Assembly: GCA_964472545.1 (NCBI GenBank)
Contig: CAYYNP010000147.1
Coordinates: 1-23,796 of the forward strand
DNA from: CAYYNP01 sp964472545
Lineage (GTDB): Bacteria > Planctomycetota > Planctomycetia > Pirellulales > Thermoguttaceae
Direction of reading: 5' to 3'
DNA: 23,796 nucleotides
The notes under the pieces were generated by a model. That model did not search any database. It was not told where the DNA came from and saw nothing but the letters and a program-made list of their open reading frames with translations. Each line of letters opens with the position of its first letter. Positions within the stretch are counted from its first letter, which is position 1. Shown piece after piece: positions 8,302 to 17,236 of this stretch. The translations under genes and the position numbers were made by a program.

Positions 8302-11300
8302 CTACTTATGCGACTGCGGCGGCACGGCGACCAGCGGGCGGCCGGTGGTTTGGTCGGCGGCCTTGGTGAGCTTGACCAAAAAGGCCTTCGTCTCCGGGAT
8401 GCGCGTGTTGGCGTCGCCGACGGTGGGTGTGAGGAGGTTGGCCGTGTCGCCGCCGCGGCCGTCGTGAGGGGTTTTCCAACCAAAACACCACGGCAGGCCG
8501 ACCTGGTGGATCTGACGGCCTTCGACCAGCAGCGGCTGCAAGCGGGCCGTGGGCAGGGCGACCGCCGTGAGCGTGCCGCGCTTGCTGGAGACGTCGACTA
8601 AGTCGCCACGACGCAGGTCCAAATCCTCGGCCAACTCGACGCTCATCTCGACGAACAACTGCGGCTGCATCTCCAACAGCCAAGGGCAATGCCGTGTGAC
8701 GACGCCGGTCTGCCAGTGTTCGGTGACGCGGTAGGTGGTGCAGACGATGGGGAACTCGCGCCGCCCGGCGTCGCTGCCGGCGAAGGCGTCGATCTGCCCG
8801 GGCAGCGGCGCGACGGCCGGGTTGAGCATGGCGGCACCGAACGGGTTGGCCGCCAGCGGCGTTTCGAGCGGCTCGTAATGCTCCGGCAACGGGCCGTCGG
8901 CCAGGCCCGGGGCGAAGAGCCGTGCCCGGCCCTCGGGCATCATCACAAACGGTAGCGTGCCATCGGCCAGCGGCGATCCGTCCGGGGCGACGAGCAGCGG
9001 CGGGCCGGTTCCGTCGGGCACGTCGCGGACCTTCCAGCGCTGGGCGGCCGCATCCCAGCGGATTAGCCACTTCGGTTCGTGCCACGGCCGGCCTTGCGGA
9101 TCGACCGATGAGCGATTGTAGAGGATCCGCCGATTCAACGGCCAGCACCAGGCCCACTCGGGATGTGTTCCCAACCCGCCGTCGGGTTCTCGCCGGCGCC
9201 GGCGCGCCTTGTGCAAGATGATCTTGCCGACGGTTTCTACCACCGAGCCGCAATAGAGCCAATTGCCGCAGGAGGTCGAGCCGTCGTCGGCCAACCGGGC
9301 GAAGCTTGTCACGGGCCGGCCGCGGTGTTCGCCTTCGAGATACTCGCCGTTGATCGCCCGGGCAACGGCGTTGGGCAGCAGGCTACCATCGGCGTCGAAG
9401 TAGTTGTTCCACGTCAAGTTTGCGATCGGCTCCGGGCAGACGGCCCGCTCACCGTCGGCCCGATAGAGTTCGCGCAGTTCGCGGAAGATGAGGTTCATCC
9501 ACTCGGAGTCCGGCCGCGCGTCGCCCGGCGGATCGGCCGCTTGGTATCGCCACTGCATCCAGCGGCCGGAGTTGGTGATGCTGCCCTGTTTCTCCAACGC
9601 CGCGGCGGCCGGCAGCAGGAAGACCTCGGTGTCGATCTCCTCGGCGTCGAGGCCCAGGTTGGCGTCTTGCCAGAACCAGCCGGTTTCGTTGGGGAAGAGA
9701 TTGACGTTGACCATCCAGTCGAGCTTGGCCAGCGCCCGGCGTGTCTTGCCGGCGTTGGCGCTGCTGCCGGCCGGGTTCATGCCCCAGACGAACAGCCCGC
9801 GGAGGTTGCCCCGGTACATCTGGTCGAAGAGCGTCTGCCAGGAGTAGTCGGCCGCGTCGTCGCGTTTGGGCAGCCAGGCGTAGCCGAAGTCGTTCTCGCG
9901 GGTGGCTGCCGGACCGAACATCGACTTGAGAAAGCTGACGGAGTACTTGGCGTAATCGCCCCATCCGTTGGCACTGCGGGGCGAGAGCGGCCGGGGCGTG
10001 GCGGCGGCGTGGTAGTCGGCCAGGGTTTGCTGCGAGGCGGTCGGCGATTTGAGATAGCCCGGCAGGGTGTGAAACAGCAGGCCGTTGTCGGTCGAGCCTT
10101 GCACGTTCGACTCGCCCCGCAGGGCGTTGATGCCGCCGCCGGGGCGTCCGACGTTGCCCAGCAACAGTTGGATGATCGCCATCGTGCGGATGTTTTGCGT
10201 GCCGACGGTGTGTTGGGTCCAGCCCATGGCGTACATGATCGTGCCGGCGCGTTGCGGCGTTCCGGTCGAGGCGAAGCCTCGATAGACCGCCTTCAGATCG
10301 TCGAGCGGCGTGCCGGTTACGCTGGAGACCTTTTCGAGCGTGTAGCGATCGAAGTGTTTGCGGAGCAACTGGAATACGCAATGCGGGTCGCTGAGCGTGG
10401 GGTCGCGCTTCGGCTCGGCGTCGGGCGTCTCGTATTGATAGTCCCACGTCGACTTGTCGCCGTACGTCCGGGCGGAAGCGTCATAGCCACTGAACAGCCC
10501 CGCGGCTGCGTCGAAGTCGAAACCGGGGTCGATCAGCATCGCGGCGTTGGTGTAATGCACGACGTAATCGCGATGGAAGAGGCCCTTTTCGAGGATGTAG
10601 CGGATCATCCCGCCGAGAAACGCGATGTCGGTACCGGGGCGCAGCGGGGCGTAGACGTCGGCCATGGCCGAGCTGCGGGTGTAGCGGGGGTCGACGCTGA
10701 GGATCGTGGCCGCGTTTTCCTGCCGAGCTTTGAGCACCCAGCGCATGGCGACCGGGTGGTTCTCGGCCGGGTTGGCCCCCATCATCAGGATGCAGTCGCT
10801 GTGCTGGATATCGATCCAGTGGTTGGTCATCGCCCCGCGCCCCAGCGTGTTCGCCAAACTGGCGACGGTCGAGGAGTGTCACAAGCGGGCCTGGTGCTCG
10901 ATGTAGACCAGCCCCATGCTCCGCAGCATCTTCTGATAGAGCCAACATTCTTCGTTGTCCAACGCGGCGCTGCCGCAGGAGGCGATCGCCGTGGTGCGAT
11001 TGACGGTGCGCGGCTCGCCGGTTTGTTCAACAGTTGCGATGAACGACGCGTCGCGGGTTTGCTTGATTCGCTTGGCGATCTCGCGGGCGGCCCAACGGGC
11101 GTCCTTTTCTTCCCAACGGGTCGAGCGCGGGGCCCGATAGAGCACTTTATCCAAACGCTCGGGATTGTTGGCCAGTTGCAGCAGCGATGCGCCCTTCGAG
11201 CAAAGCGTGCCCTCATTGATCGGATGCTCGGGATCGCCTTCGACTTCGAGCACCACGCGCCGCCGTCCTTGCGGGTCGTCGGGCACTTCGCCCGAAGTGA

Positions 11301-11475
11301 CAAGCAGACCGCAACCGACGGCGCAATAGGGGCAGATAGAAGTCGTGATACGGCGATGTCGGGCGGTCGAGCGAGGTTCTTCGGCAGCGACGGTGATCGG
11401 GACGGTCTTCAGGCCGAGCAGTCCGGTGGCACTCGTTGCGGCGGCGCCGAGGAAGGTACGGCGGTTTAGCGGCAT
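8302..11475 (-). CDS. fdnG: Formate dehydrogenase alpha subunit, selenocysteine-containing, Tat-exported
   Basis: Reading through the TGA at 10881-10879 gives one protein of 1057 residues, close to E. coli FdnG (1015). It oxidises formate to CO2 at a molybdenum or tungsten bis-pyranopterin site. Visible features: a twin-arginine signal NRRTFLG (residues 4-10) with a hydrophobic stretch after it; a 4Fe-4S motif CPYCAVGC with C48, C51, C55 and distant C92; the active site HQAR-L-Sec199-H200, matching the NQAR-x-Sec-H site of FdnG; GRGAMTNHW just after; the catalytic arginine in NALRGESN (R453); and a C-terminal molybdopterin dinucleotide-binding domain. Standard gene callers split it into 10879-11475 and 8302-10857. 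No iron-sulfur or cytochrome b subunit gene adjoins it, so its electron partner is unknown. An AGGGA (11482-11486) lies six bases before the ATG. The symbol is by homology; fdhA would be equally fair. Confidence 0.92.
10851..10881 (-). promoter_or_regulatory. Selenocysteine UGA codon with SECIS-like hairpin
   Basis: The in-frame TGA is 10881-10879. After 18 bases comes the apical loop AGTTT (10860-10856), closed by 5-bp perfect arms TCGCC (10865-10861) and GGCGA (10855-10851). In E. coli fdnG the equivalent loop AGUCU also begins 18 bases after the UGA. The position and fold fit a bacterial SECIS read by SelB. The lower stem was not resolved by eye. Confidence 0.75.
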
Positions 11476-11593
11476 GAGGATTCCCTATCAACGAGGCATT
11501 GTTTCTCGTGGAGAACCGGGATCAACATACCCCAGAGAGCACAGCCGACGCAGGGTGTCAAGCGTGAACCTGCTCTGACGCCGACCACGGGCC

Positions 11594-11619
11594 GTTTAGC
11601 AGCCGCCGGCACGGCGGCT
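11594..11619. repeat. Dispersed palindromic repeat, family A, copy 3
   Basis: Arms agccgccg (11601-11608) and cggcggct (11612-11619) flank the loop gca. The 26 bases are the exact reverse complement of 256-281. Confidence 0.8.
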
Positions 11620-11709
11620 CTGTCGTTGTGGCGTGTCTTGCGGATGGAGTCGTTTGATGACGCAAACCGTCCGGGGGCTTCCGCCCACGGCTATTGTCGA
11701 CGTGAAGTC

Positions 11710-11849
11710 GTAGGGTGCGTGGAGCACGGCGGCGCTTGCCGGCGCGTTGCGCAAGCCAGTCCGCTCGCTTGTCAACGTCCGGCCGCGCATCGTGAATGAC
11801 TGCCGTGCGCAACGCACCATCGAATCGCGGCTTGCTACACGCACCCTAC
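11710..11849. repeat. Fold-back repeat downstream of moxR
   Basis: Terminal inverted repeats of 17 bases (11710-11726 and 11833-11849, gtagggtgcgtg then agca) differ at one position. The interior has further partial inverted sequence around gcgttgcgca. No transposase and no obvious target duplication are visible. It ends five bases beyond the moxR stop, so it might also act in 3'-end formation of that transcript. Confidence 0.6.
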
Positions 11850-11854
11850 TGGAG

Positions 11855-12862
<1,008 letters not shown>

Positions 12863-12873
12863 GGTGGAGTAGT

Positions 12874-12936
12874 GGTGAGTGGTGAGTGGTGAGTGGTGAG
12901 TTAGGAGTCGGGAGTTAGGAGTTAGGAGTTGGGGGT
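12874..12936. repeat. Heptanucleotide tandem array in the moxR leader
   Basis: Four exact copies of ggtgagt (12874-12901) run straight into five units of the form (t/c)(a/g)gg(a/g)gt (12902-12936), all with period 7. The plus strand is G-rich and the last units resemble quadruplex-prone sequence. The array begins 12 bases upstream of the moxR start codon. Confidence 0.85.
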
Positions 12937-12982
12937 TGGGAAGGAGAGGATGCGTGTCGGCGGGAGTGGATGGTGGTCGTAC

Positions 12983-13036
12983 AGTAGCCATCTCGCTCCG
13001 CGAGATGTGGCCGTCTCGCGGAGCGAGACGCCTACT
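12983..13036. repeat. Long hairpin repeat between the VWA gene and moxR
   Basis: Arms at 12983-13005 and 13014-13036 are inverted repeats of 23 bases with two mismatches around an 8-base spacer. Each arm contains its own small hairpin, tctcgc-tcc-gcgaga in the first and its reverse complement in the second. It starts 20 bases after the VWA stop codon on the minus strand, so it could end or stabilise that transcript, but no U-run follows. Confidence 0.75.
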
Positions 13037-13056
13037 ATGGTGCTCGCGATGGCTCG

Positions 13057-16000
13057 TTATTCGTCCTTCCAGAGTTTCTTCTTCGCTTTCAGCAATCGCT
13101 CCGTGTAGCTCTCTTGTTCCTTCTCTTCGCTGGTCATGGTGGGTTTCTTCGAGGGCGGCGCGGGGCGGGGAGGTTCGTCGAGGACATCCGGTGCGGCGGG
13201 GGCGTCGGCCGGGGTCTCGAAGCGGGCGTCGCTGCGGAGTTGTTCGATCCGCTCGTCGACTTGGGCCTTGCGGCTGCGAAGCCGTTCGATGGTGGCCGCC
13301 TCGGCCGGCACCGTTTCGCGGCGGCGCAACACCGCCAGCGCCGGCCCCACCCACGCGAAACTGACCTGCACGCGGCGAAAGAAGACATCGAAGAAGAACA
13401 GGCAGCCGGCCAACAAAAGCAGGTAGAACCAGATGTCCTGACTGCTGAGCGCCTTGGGCAGGTTGTGGCGGAAGATGTTCGTGGCCAGCAGCGGCTCGAC
13501 GGCCAGCGTGCCGCTGGGCTCGTCGATGAACTCGCCGGGCTCATAGCCCTTGGGCGCCAGTGCGGCCAACTCGCGAAGCAGGTGGTCATCTTCGCGGCGG
13601 TCGCGGAATTCGTTGGAATAGGGCACCGTGACGCCGGTGCGGATGGTGTTGGGTTTGCCGTCGGGCGTGACCGCGCCGATGTTCAGGAAGTAGCTGCCCG
13701 GGTCGCCCGCCGGGAAGCTGCCCACGTATCGCCCCGGGCCGGTCTGCTCGATGTCGATCGAGACCGGCTTCAGGTCGGGATCGACGGCCGAGCCGGTCAT
13801 CGTCACCAGGTTGAGGAATTCGTCGTTGTCGTCCAAGGCGGTGACCACCACGCGGACCCGGCCGTCGACGACTTCGGTGGCCACGCTGTAATGTCCCGAT
13901 CCACTGGTGGGCCGCATCGACCAGCGAACCATCTGGCCGAAGAGTTTGTCGTAGGCCGTCTCTTCGCACCACGGCGTCATCCAGCGCTGGCCGGAGTCGC
14001 TGGTGAAGGCCACCACCTTGCCCAGGCCGTAGGTCCAACTGGCCAGGATCGTGCTGTTGCGGTCGCCGGCCGCTTCCGAGGCCCGCAGGTGTACGTCGAC
14101 CAGATCGCTGCTCTTGACGCTGGTGAGCACGAAGCCGCCCAGCGGCAACAGCGGGCCCTCCAAGCCGTTGACCAATTCGTGGCTCGATTCGATCGTCGGC
14201 CGCACGGGGCGCTTCTCCCAGATCAACGGCCGGGCCACGCGGCGGGCCTCGCGCTGGAAGATCCGCGGCAGCGCTTGGGCGCTGCTGGGCGCGTAGAACT
14301 TGCCCGGCGCCCGCGCGAGGTCCTTCAGCCGCTTGCGATACTCCAAGGAATGGTCGCCGATCGAGACGGTCGTGATGCTCACGCCCTCGGTGGCGAAGCC
14401 GTTGACGACCGCCGCGGTGGGCGGCTCGGGGTCGCCGTCGCTGATGATGATCATGTGCTTGTATTTGGCGTCCTGCACGCTCTGGAAGCCGGCCAGTGCC
14501 ATCTGCATCGCCGGCTGGAAGTCGGGCATGTCGCCGGGCGTCATACGGTCGACGGCGGCCATCATCCGCGTGCGATTGCCTTGTACCGGCGAGAGCCCCT
14601 GGCGCCCGCCCCACATCCACTGCGTCCGCCCGTTCCAGTGGATCAGCCCGCAATAGTCTTGCCCGCCGAGCGTCTTGATCGCCTCGTGCGCAATCCTCTT
14701 CTGCCAGGTGTTTCCCTGGGGGATTTCGCAGGCGTGCATCATCATCACCAGCGCGCCTTTGGCGACCACCCGCGCGTTGTCGATGTGGAAGTCGACCGGC
14801 ATCGCCTTTTCCAACTCGGTGTTGGTCCAGCCGCCGGCGCCGAAGCTGTCCTGGCCGCCGATCATTACCAGCCCGGCGCCCATCTGCTGGGTGTTGCGGA
14901 CCAACATGCGGATCTGGGCGTCGGTGAAGTGGACCACGTCGTTGTTGTCGCCGGATGCGTCCGAGACGGTGGTGCCGCGCGGCACGTTGGCCAACACCAC
15001 GGTGTCGAACGACTGCAATTCGTCCAACGACGTGAAGAGCTGGTTGCTGGGTTGGACGATCACCTCGAGATCCTGCTTTTGCAGTTGTCCGACCAGATAG
15101 AGCGACTGTCCGACGTTGTTGAAGTCCTCGATCAACAACACGCGTCCCTTGCCGCGGACGTGGGTGAAGGCGGTGGTGGCGTTGTTCCGCGACGTGGCAT
15201 CGGCGGCGGGGTCGTCGGGCGTGAAGCGGGCTTCGTAGGTGAAGAAGCCGGCCGCCTCGATCTTCTCTCGCCAGGTGATGTAGCTCTTGCCCGGCGGCAG
15301 CACGATCTTCTGGTCTTCCGGCCGCGGATTGAGCACCACCCGTTGGTCGCCCAACACGCGATAGAAGACCAACTTGCCGGACACGTCGCCCGAGCCGCCG
15401 GCGGCCGTGTCGGCCGTGTTGCTCAGCACGGCCTTCAGATCGAACGGCTGGCCGCCGCGGATGTTCCCCGGGATTCCCAGCCGCTCGACGGCCACTTCGC
15501 CGCGGCGATGGTAGCGGACCGGCACCACGTCGATGCCGATTCCGGCGGCCTGCGCAGCCCGGGCTTGCTCCAGCGCATCGCCGAGGTTCTGATTGCCGTC
15601 GCTGACCAACACGATCCGCTTGGCGGCGTCTTCGGGAAACGACGCCTGGGCCAGCTTGATCGCGTCGGCCAGGTTCGTGTGTTCGGCGTCGAGTTCGGTG
15701 CCCACCTTCAACACCTGCACGTCGTCGTCGAACGGCGGGATCTCGATCGCCGCGTCGCCGCCGAAGACGATCACCCCCACGCGGTCTTGGTCTTCGCGAT
15801 GCTCGAGGATCGCCCGGTCGACGTACTCGACCATCGCCTCGCGGCGGTCGGCCGGTATGCTCAGCGACTGGTCGAGCAGGTAGATCACCGTCAGCCGGTC
15901 GTCGGTACGGACCGTTTGCACGTCGGCCAGGGCGATCACCAGCAGTGCAAGTACGATGCTTCGCAGGCCGATTACCGTCCAGCATCGCACGCGGCCGAGA

Positions 16001-16098
16001 ATCGCCAGGCTTCGCGCGCTGAAGTACCACAGCAGCGGCAACAACGCCAACAGCGTCAGATACCAGGGCGAACCGTAATGGACGTCGTAGTTGAACAT
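13057..16098 (-). CDS. BatA-like membrane protein with two VWA domains and a glutamine-amidotransferase-like domain
   Basis: The product has 1013 residues. Two N-terminal membrane helices (about 12-27 and 41-59) precede a VWA domain with a complete metal site: DQSLS (76-80), T141 and D167 in LVSDG. A beta-rich stretch (about 205-310) follows, then a class I glutamine-amidotransferase-like fold (about 316-440, with IGGQDSFGAGGW at 413-424). A second VWA (about 446-620) has HAC (455-457) where DxSxS is expected but keeps SDGD (553-556). A C-terminal membrane helix (889-907) precedes a charged coiled tail. Such proteins are common in planctomycetes, usually with MoxR; the exact role is unknown, with envelope complex assembly or stress tolerance suggested from Bat proteins. 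It probably lies in the inner membrane with the central domains in the periplasm. Confidence 0.9.
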   Translation of the reverse strand: MFNYDVHYGSPWYLTLLALLPLLWYFSARSLAILGRVRCWTVIGLRSIVLALLVIALADVQTVRTDDRLTVIYLLDQSLSIPADRREAMVEYVDRAILEHREDQDRVGVIVFGGDAAIEIPPFDDDVQVLKVGTELDAEHTNLADAIKLAQASFPEDAAKRIVLVSDGNQNLGDALEQARAAQAAGIGIDVVPVRYHRRGEVAVERLGIPGNIRGGQPFDLKAVLSNTADTAAGGSGDVSGKLVFYRVLGDQRVVLNPRPEDQKIVLPPGKSYITWREKIEAAGFFTYEARFTPDDPAADATSRNNATTAFTHVRGKGRVLLIEDFNNVGQSLYLVGQLQKQDLEVIVQPSNQLFTSLDELQSFDTVVLANVPRGTTVSDASGDNNDVVHFTDAQIRMLVRNTQQMGAGLVMIGGQDSFGAGGWTNTELEKAMPVDFHIDNARVVAKGALVMMMHACEIPQGNTWQKRIAHEAIKTLGGQDYCGLIHWNGRTQWMWGGRQGLSPVQGNRTRMMAAVDRMTPGDMPDFQPAMQMALAGFQSVQDAKYKHMIIISDGDPEPPTAAVVNGFATEGVSITTVSIGDHSLEYRKRLKDLARAPGKFYAPSSAQALPRIFQREARRVARPLIWEKRPVRPTIESSHELVNGLEGPLLPLGGFVLTSVKSSDLVDVHLRASEAAGDRNSTILASWTYGLGKVVAFTSDSGQRWMTPWCEETAYDKLFGQMVRWSMRPTSGSGHYSVATEVVDGRVRVVVTALDDNDEFLNLVTMTGSAVDPDLKPVSIDIEQTGPGRYVGSFPAGDPGSYFLNIGAVTPDGKPNTIRTGVTVPYSNEFRDRREDDHLLRELAALAPKGYEPGEFIDEPSGTLAVEPLLATNIFRHNLPKALSSQDIWFYLLLLAGCLFFFDVFFRRVQVSFAWVGPALAVLRRRETVPAEAATIERLRSRKAQVDERIEQLRSDARFETPADAPAAPDVLDEPPRPAPPSKKPTMTSEEKEQESYTERLLKAKKKLWKDE

Positions 16099-16111
16099 GT
16101 CACTCTACAGT

Positions 16112-16176
16112 GTAGCCGAAGTCGCCAGACTTTGGCCGGGGCACAAACACCGCCAAATTCTGGCGAATTCGGCTAC
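16112..16176. repeat. Fold-back repeat between the NHL and VWA genes
   Basis: Arms at 16112-16135 and 16153-16176 are 24-base inverted repeats (both begin gtagccgaa when read 5' to 3' on their own strand) with two mismatches and a 17-base spacer. It fills most of the 103-bp gap, so it lies in the 5' leader of the VWA gene or the 3' end of the NHL transcript. Confidence 0.75.
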
Positions 16177-16201
16177 CTCCGGCAATTTCAGTTGCTCTGT
16201 C

Positions 16202-17137
16202 CTACATCCTCACACATTGTACGCGATGGTTGTTCGTATCCAATACGTAGATATCGCCGCGGCTGTCGCGAACCAGCCCCCAGGGATTGTGCAACTGGCC
16301 CTCGTCGCGGCCGTTGGTGCCCCAGAAGCCGAGCGAACGGCCGTCGCGGGTGAACTTCTGCACGCGGTGGTTGCCATATTCGCAAACGTAGACCGTGTCT
16401 CCGTCGCCGAAAACCAGATCGTAAGGATAATACAACTGCTCCGGCCCGCTGCCCTCGGTTCCCCAGGCGAACTGAAACGTGCCGCCGGAATCGAAAACCT
16501 GAATGCGATGGTTGCAGGCATCGACCACCCAAATCCGGTCGTCTTCGTCGACGGCCAGGCTTTGCGGCAGGCGGAACTGGCTCGGCTCGGAGCCGTGGCT
16601 TCCCCATTGCAGCAGAAAGTCACCGGTCGGGGAGAACTTCTGAATCCGGTCGTAATCGCCCTTTTCGGCCACGTAGAAATTGCCCTGCGAGTCCTGCACG
16701 GCGTCGCTGACCTGGCCGAACTCGCCGGGTCGGTTGCCGAAGGTGCCGCCGATGGTCCGCAACAACTCGCCCTCGGGTGAGTAAATCAATACTTGGTAGT
16801 AGTGTGTATCGGCAACCAGCAGGTTGCCGTCGATGCCGATCGAGAGCCCGGTTGGCTTGCCGGTTTCTTTGGCGGGGGTTCGCCAGCCGCGGAGGAAGTG
16901 GCCGTCGGTATCGAAGACCTGGATGCGTGCGGTCTTGTCGACCAGATAGATGTGGTCGTGTGCGTCGATGGCGATCGCGCGGGCGCGCTGCAGGCGTCCG
17001 TCGGAGATGCCGCGCCGTCCCCAACAGTTTTTCAGCCGCCCGATCTGCCCGTCGCCGGACCCGAGGCCGGCGGTGGCGGCCAAGATCAGCCCCACCACAA
17101 GCAGCAGCGCGACCAGCGGCCACACAATCCTGCTCAT
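16202..17137 (-). CDS. Membrane-anchored NHL-repeat beta-propeller protein
   Basis: The product has 311 residues. An N-terminal hydrophobic helix (about 4-25) serves as uncleaved anchor or signal. The rest is made of NHL-type repeats, with recurrent blocks such as NHRIQVFDSGG, NHRVQKFTRDG and a last NHRVQ, spaced about 45-50 residues, probably a six-bladed propeller. NHL propellers bind proteins or nucleic acids or have lyase activity; none of those is specifically indicated. The ATG at 17137 is preferred over an upstream one at 17173 because GGAGGT (17150-17145) lies seven bases before it. It is divergent from the Sua5-phosphatase gene, sharing a 99-bp gap, and upstream of the VWA-MoxR pair on the same strand. 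Confidence 0.9.
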   Translation of the reverse strand: MSRIVWPLVALLLVVGLILAATAGLGSGDGQIGRLKNCWGRRGISDGRLQRARAIAIDAHDHIYLVDKTARIQVFDTDGHFLRGWRTPAKETGKPTGLSIGIDGNLLVADTHYYQVLIYSPEGELLRTIGGTFGNRPGEFGQVSDAVQDSQGNFYVAEKGDYDRIQKFSPTGDFLLQWGSHGSEPSQFRLPQSLAVDEDDRIWVVDACNHRIQVFDSGGTFQFAWGTEGSGPEQLYYPYDLVFGDGDTVYVCEYGNHRVQKFTRDGRSLGFWGTNGRDEGQLHNPWGLVRDSRGDIYVLDTNNHRVQCVRM

Positions 17138-17144
17138 CCGGCCC

Positions 17145-17150
17145 ACCTCC
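17145..17150 (-). promoter_or_regulatory. Ribosome binding site of the NHL gene
   Basis: GGAGGT on the minus strand lies seven bases before the ATG at 17137 and decides the start over the upstream ATG at 17173. Confidence 0.7.
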
Positions 17151-17158
17151 GCTGAGGG

Positions 17159-17188
17159 TTGACGATCCCACACAACACACTGTATAGT
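17159..17188 (+). promoter_or_regulatory. Strong sigma70-type promoter of the Sua5-phosphatase gene
   Basis: TTGACG (17159-17164) and TATAGT (17183-17188) are separated by 18 bases; each matches the consensus at five of six. Transcription would start near 17195, giving a leader of about 40 nt and supporting the ATG at 17237 over the in-frame ATG at 17159, which overlaps the -35 box. Confidence 0.6.
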
Positions 17189-17236
17189 AACCGATCACAC
17201 CGATTGAGGGAACGACCGGGACATTTGGGCCGTCTT

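Larger units (their letters stand above)
11476..11854. other. Repeat-filled gap between moxR and formate dehydrogenase
   Basis: This stretch of 379 bases has no supported gene. It holds a family A palindrome (11594-11619), a G-rich fold (around 11670-11690) and a fold-back element (11710-11849). On the minus strand an exact TTGACA lies near 11556, upstream of the formate dehydrogenase start, but no good -10 box stands at the right distance, so no promoter is called. Confidence 0.6.

Noticed and set aside
10879..10881. TGA as a nonsense mutation making formate dehydrogenase a pseudogene
   Set aside because: The frame is intact on both sides, the codon lies exactly at the family's selenocysteine site, and a SECIS-like hairpin follows at the expected distance.
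9163..11469. Antisense open frame of 768 codons opposite formate dehydrogenase
   Set aside because: Shadow composition; the opposite strand encodes conserved Fe-S and molybdopterin motifs.
11476..11560. Sigma54 or sigma70 promoter for formate dehydrogenase
   Set aside because: An exact TTGACA is present on the minus strand, but no acceptable -10 box at 16-18 bases and no GG/GC pair of a sigma54 site was found.
12874..12936. CRISPR-like array
   Set aside because: The repeats are contiguous 7-mers with no spacers.
12863..13354. N-terminal extension of MoxR to a start at 13354
   Set aside because: The extension overlaps the VWA gene in another frame and runs through repeat DNA; MoxR homology starts after the ATG at 12862.
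13114..16353. Long antisense open frame of 1079 codons opposite the VWA gene
   Set aside because: No recognisable domain and shadow-like composition; the minus-strand frame carries full VWA motifs.
17159..17236. Upstream start for the Sua5-phosphatase gene at 17159
   Set aside because: It overlaps the -35 box of the best promoter, and the extra residues do not belong to the YrdC domain.
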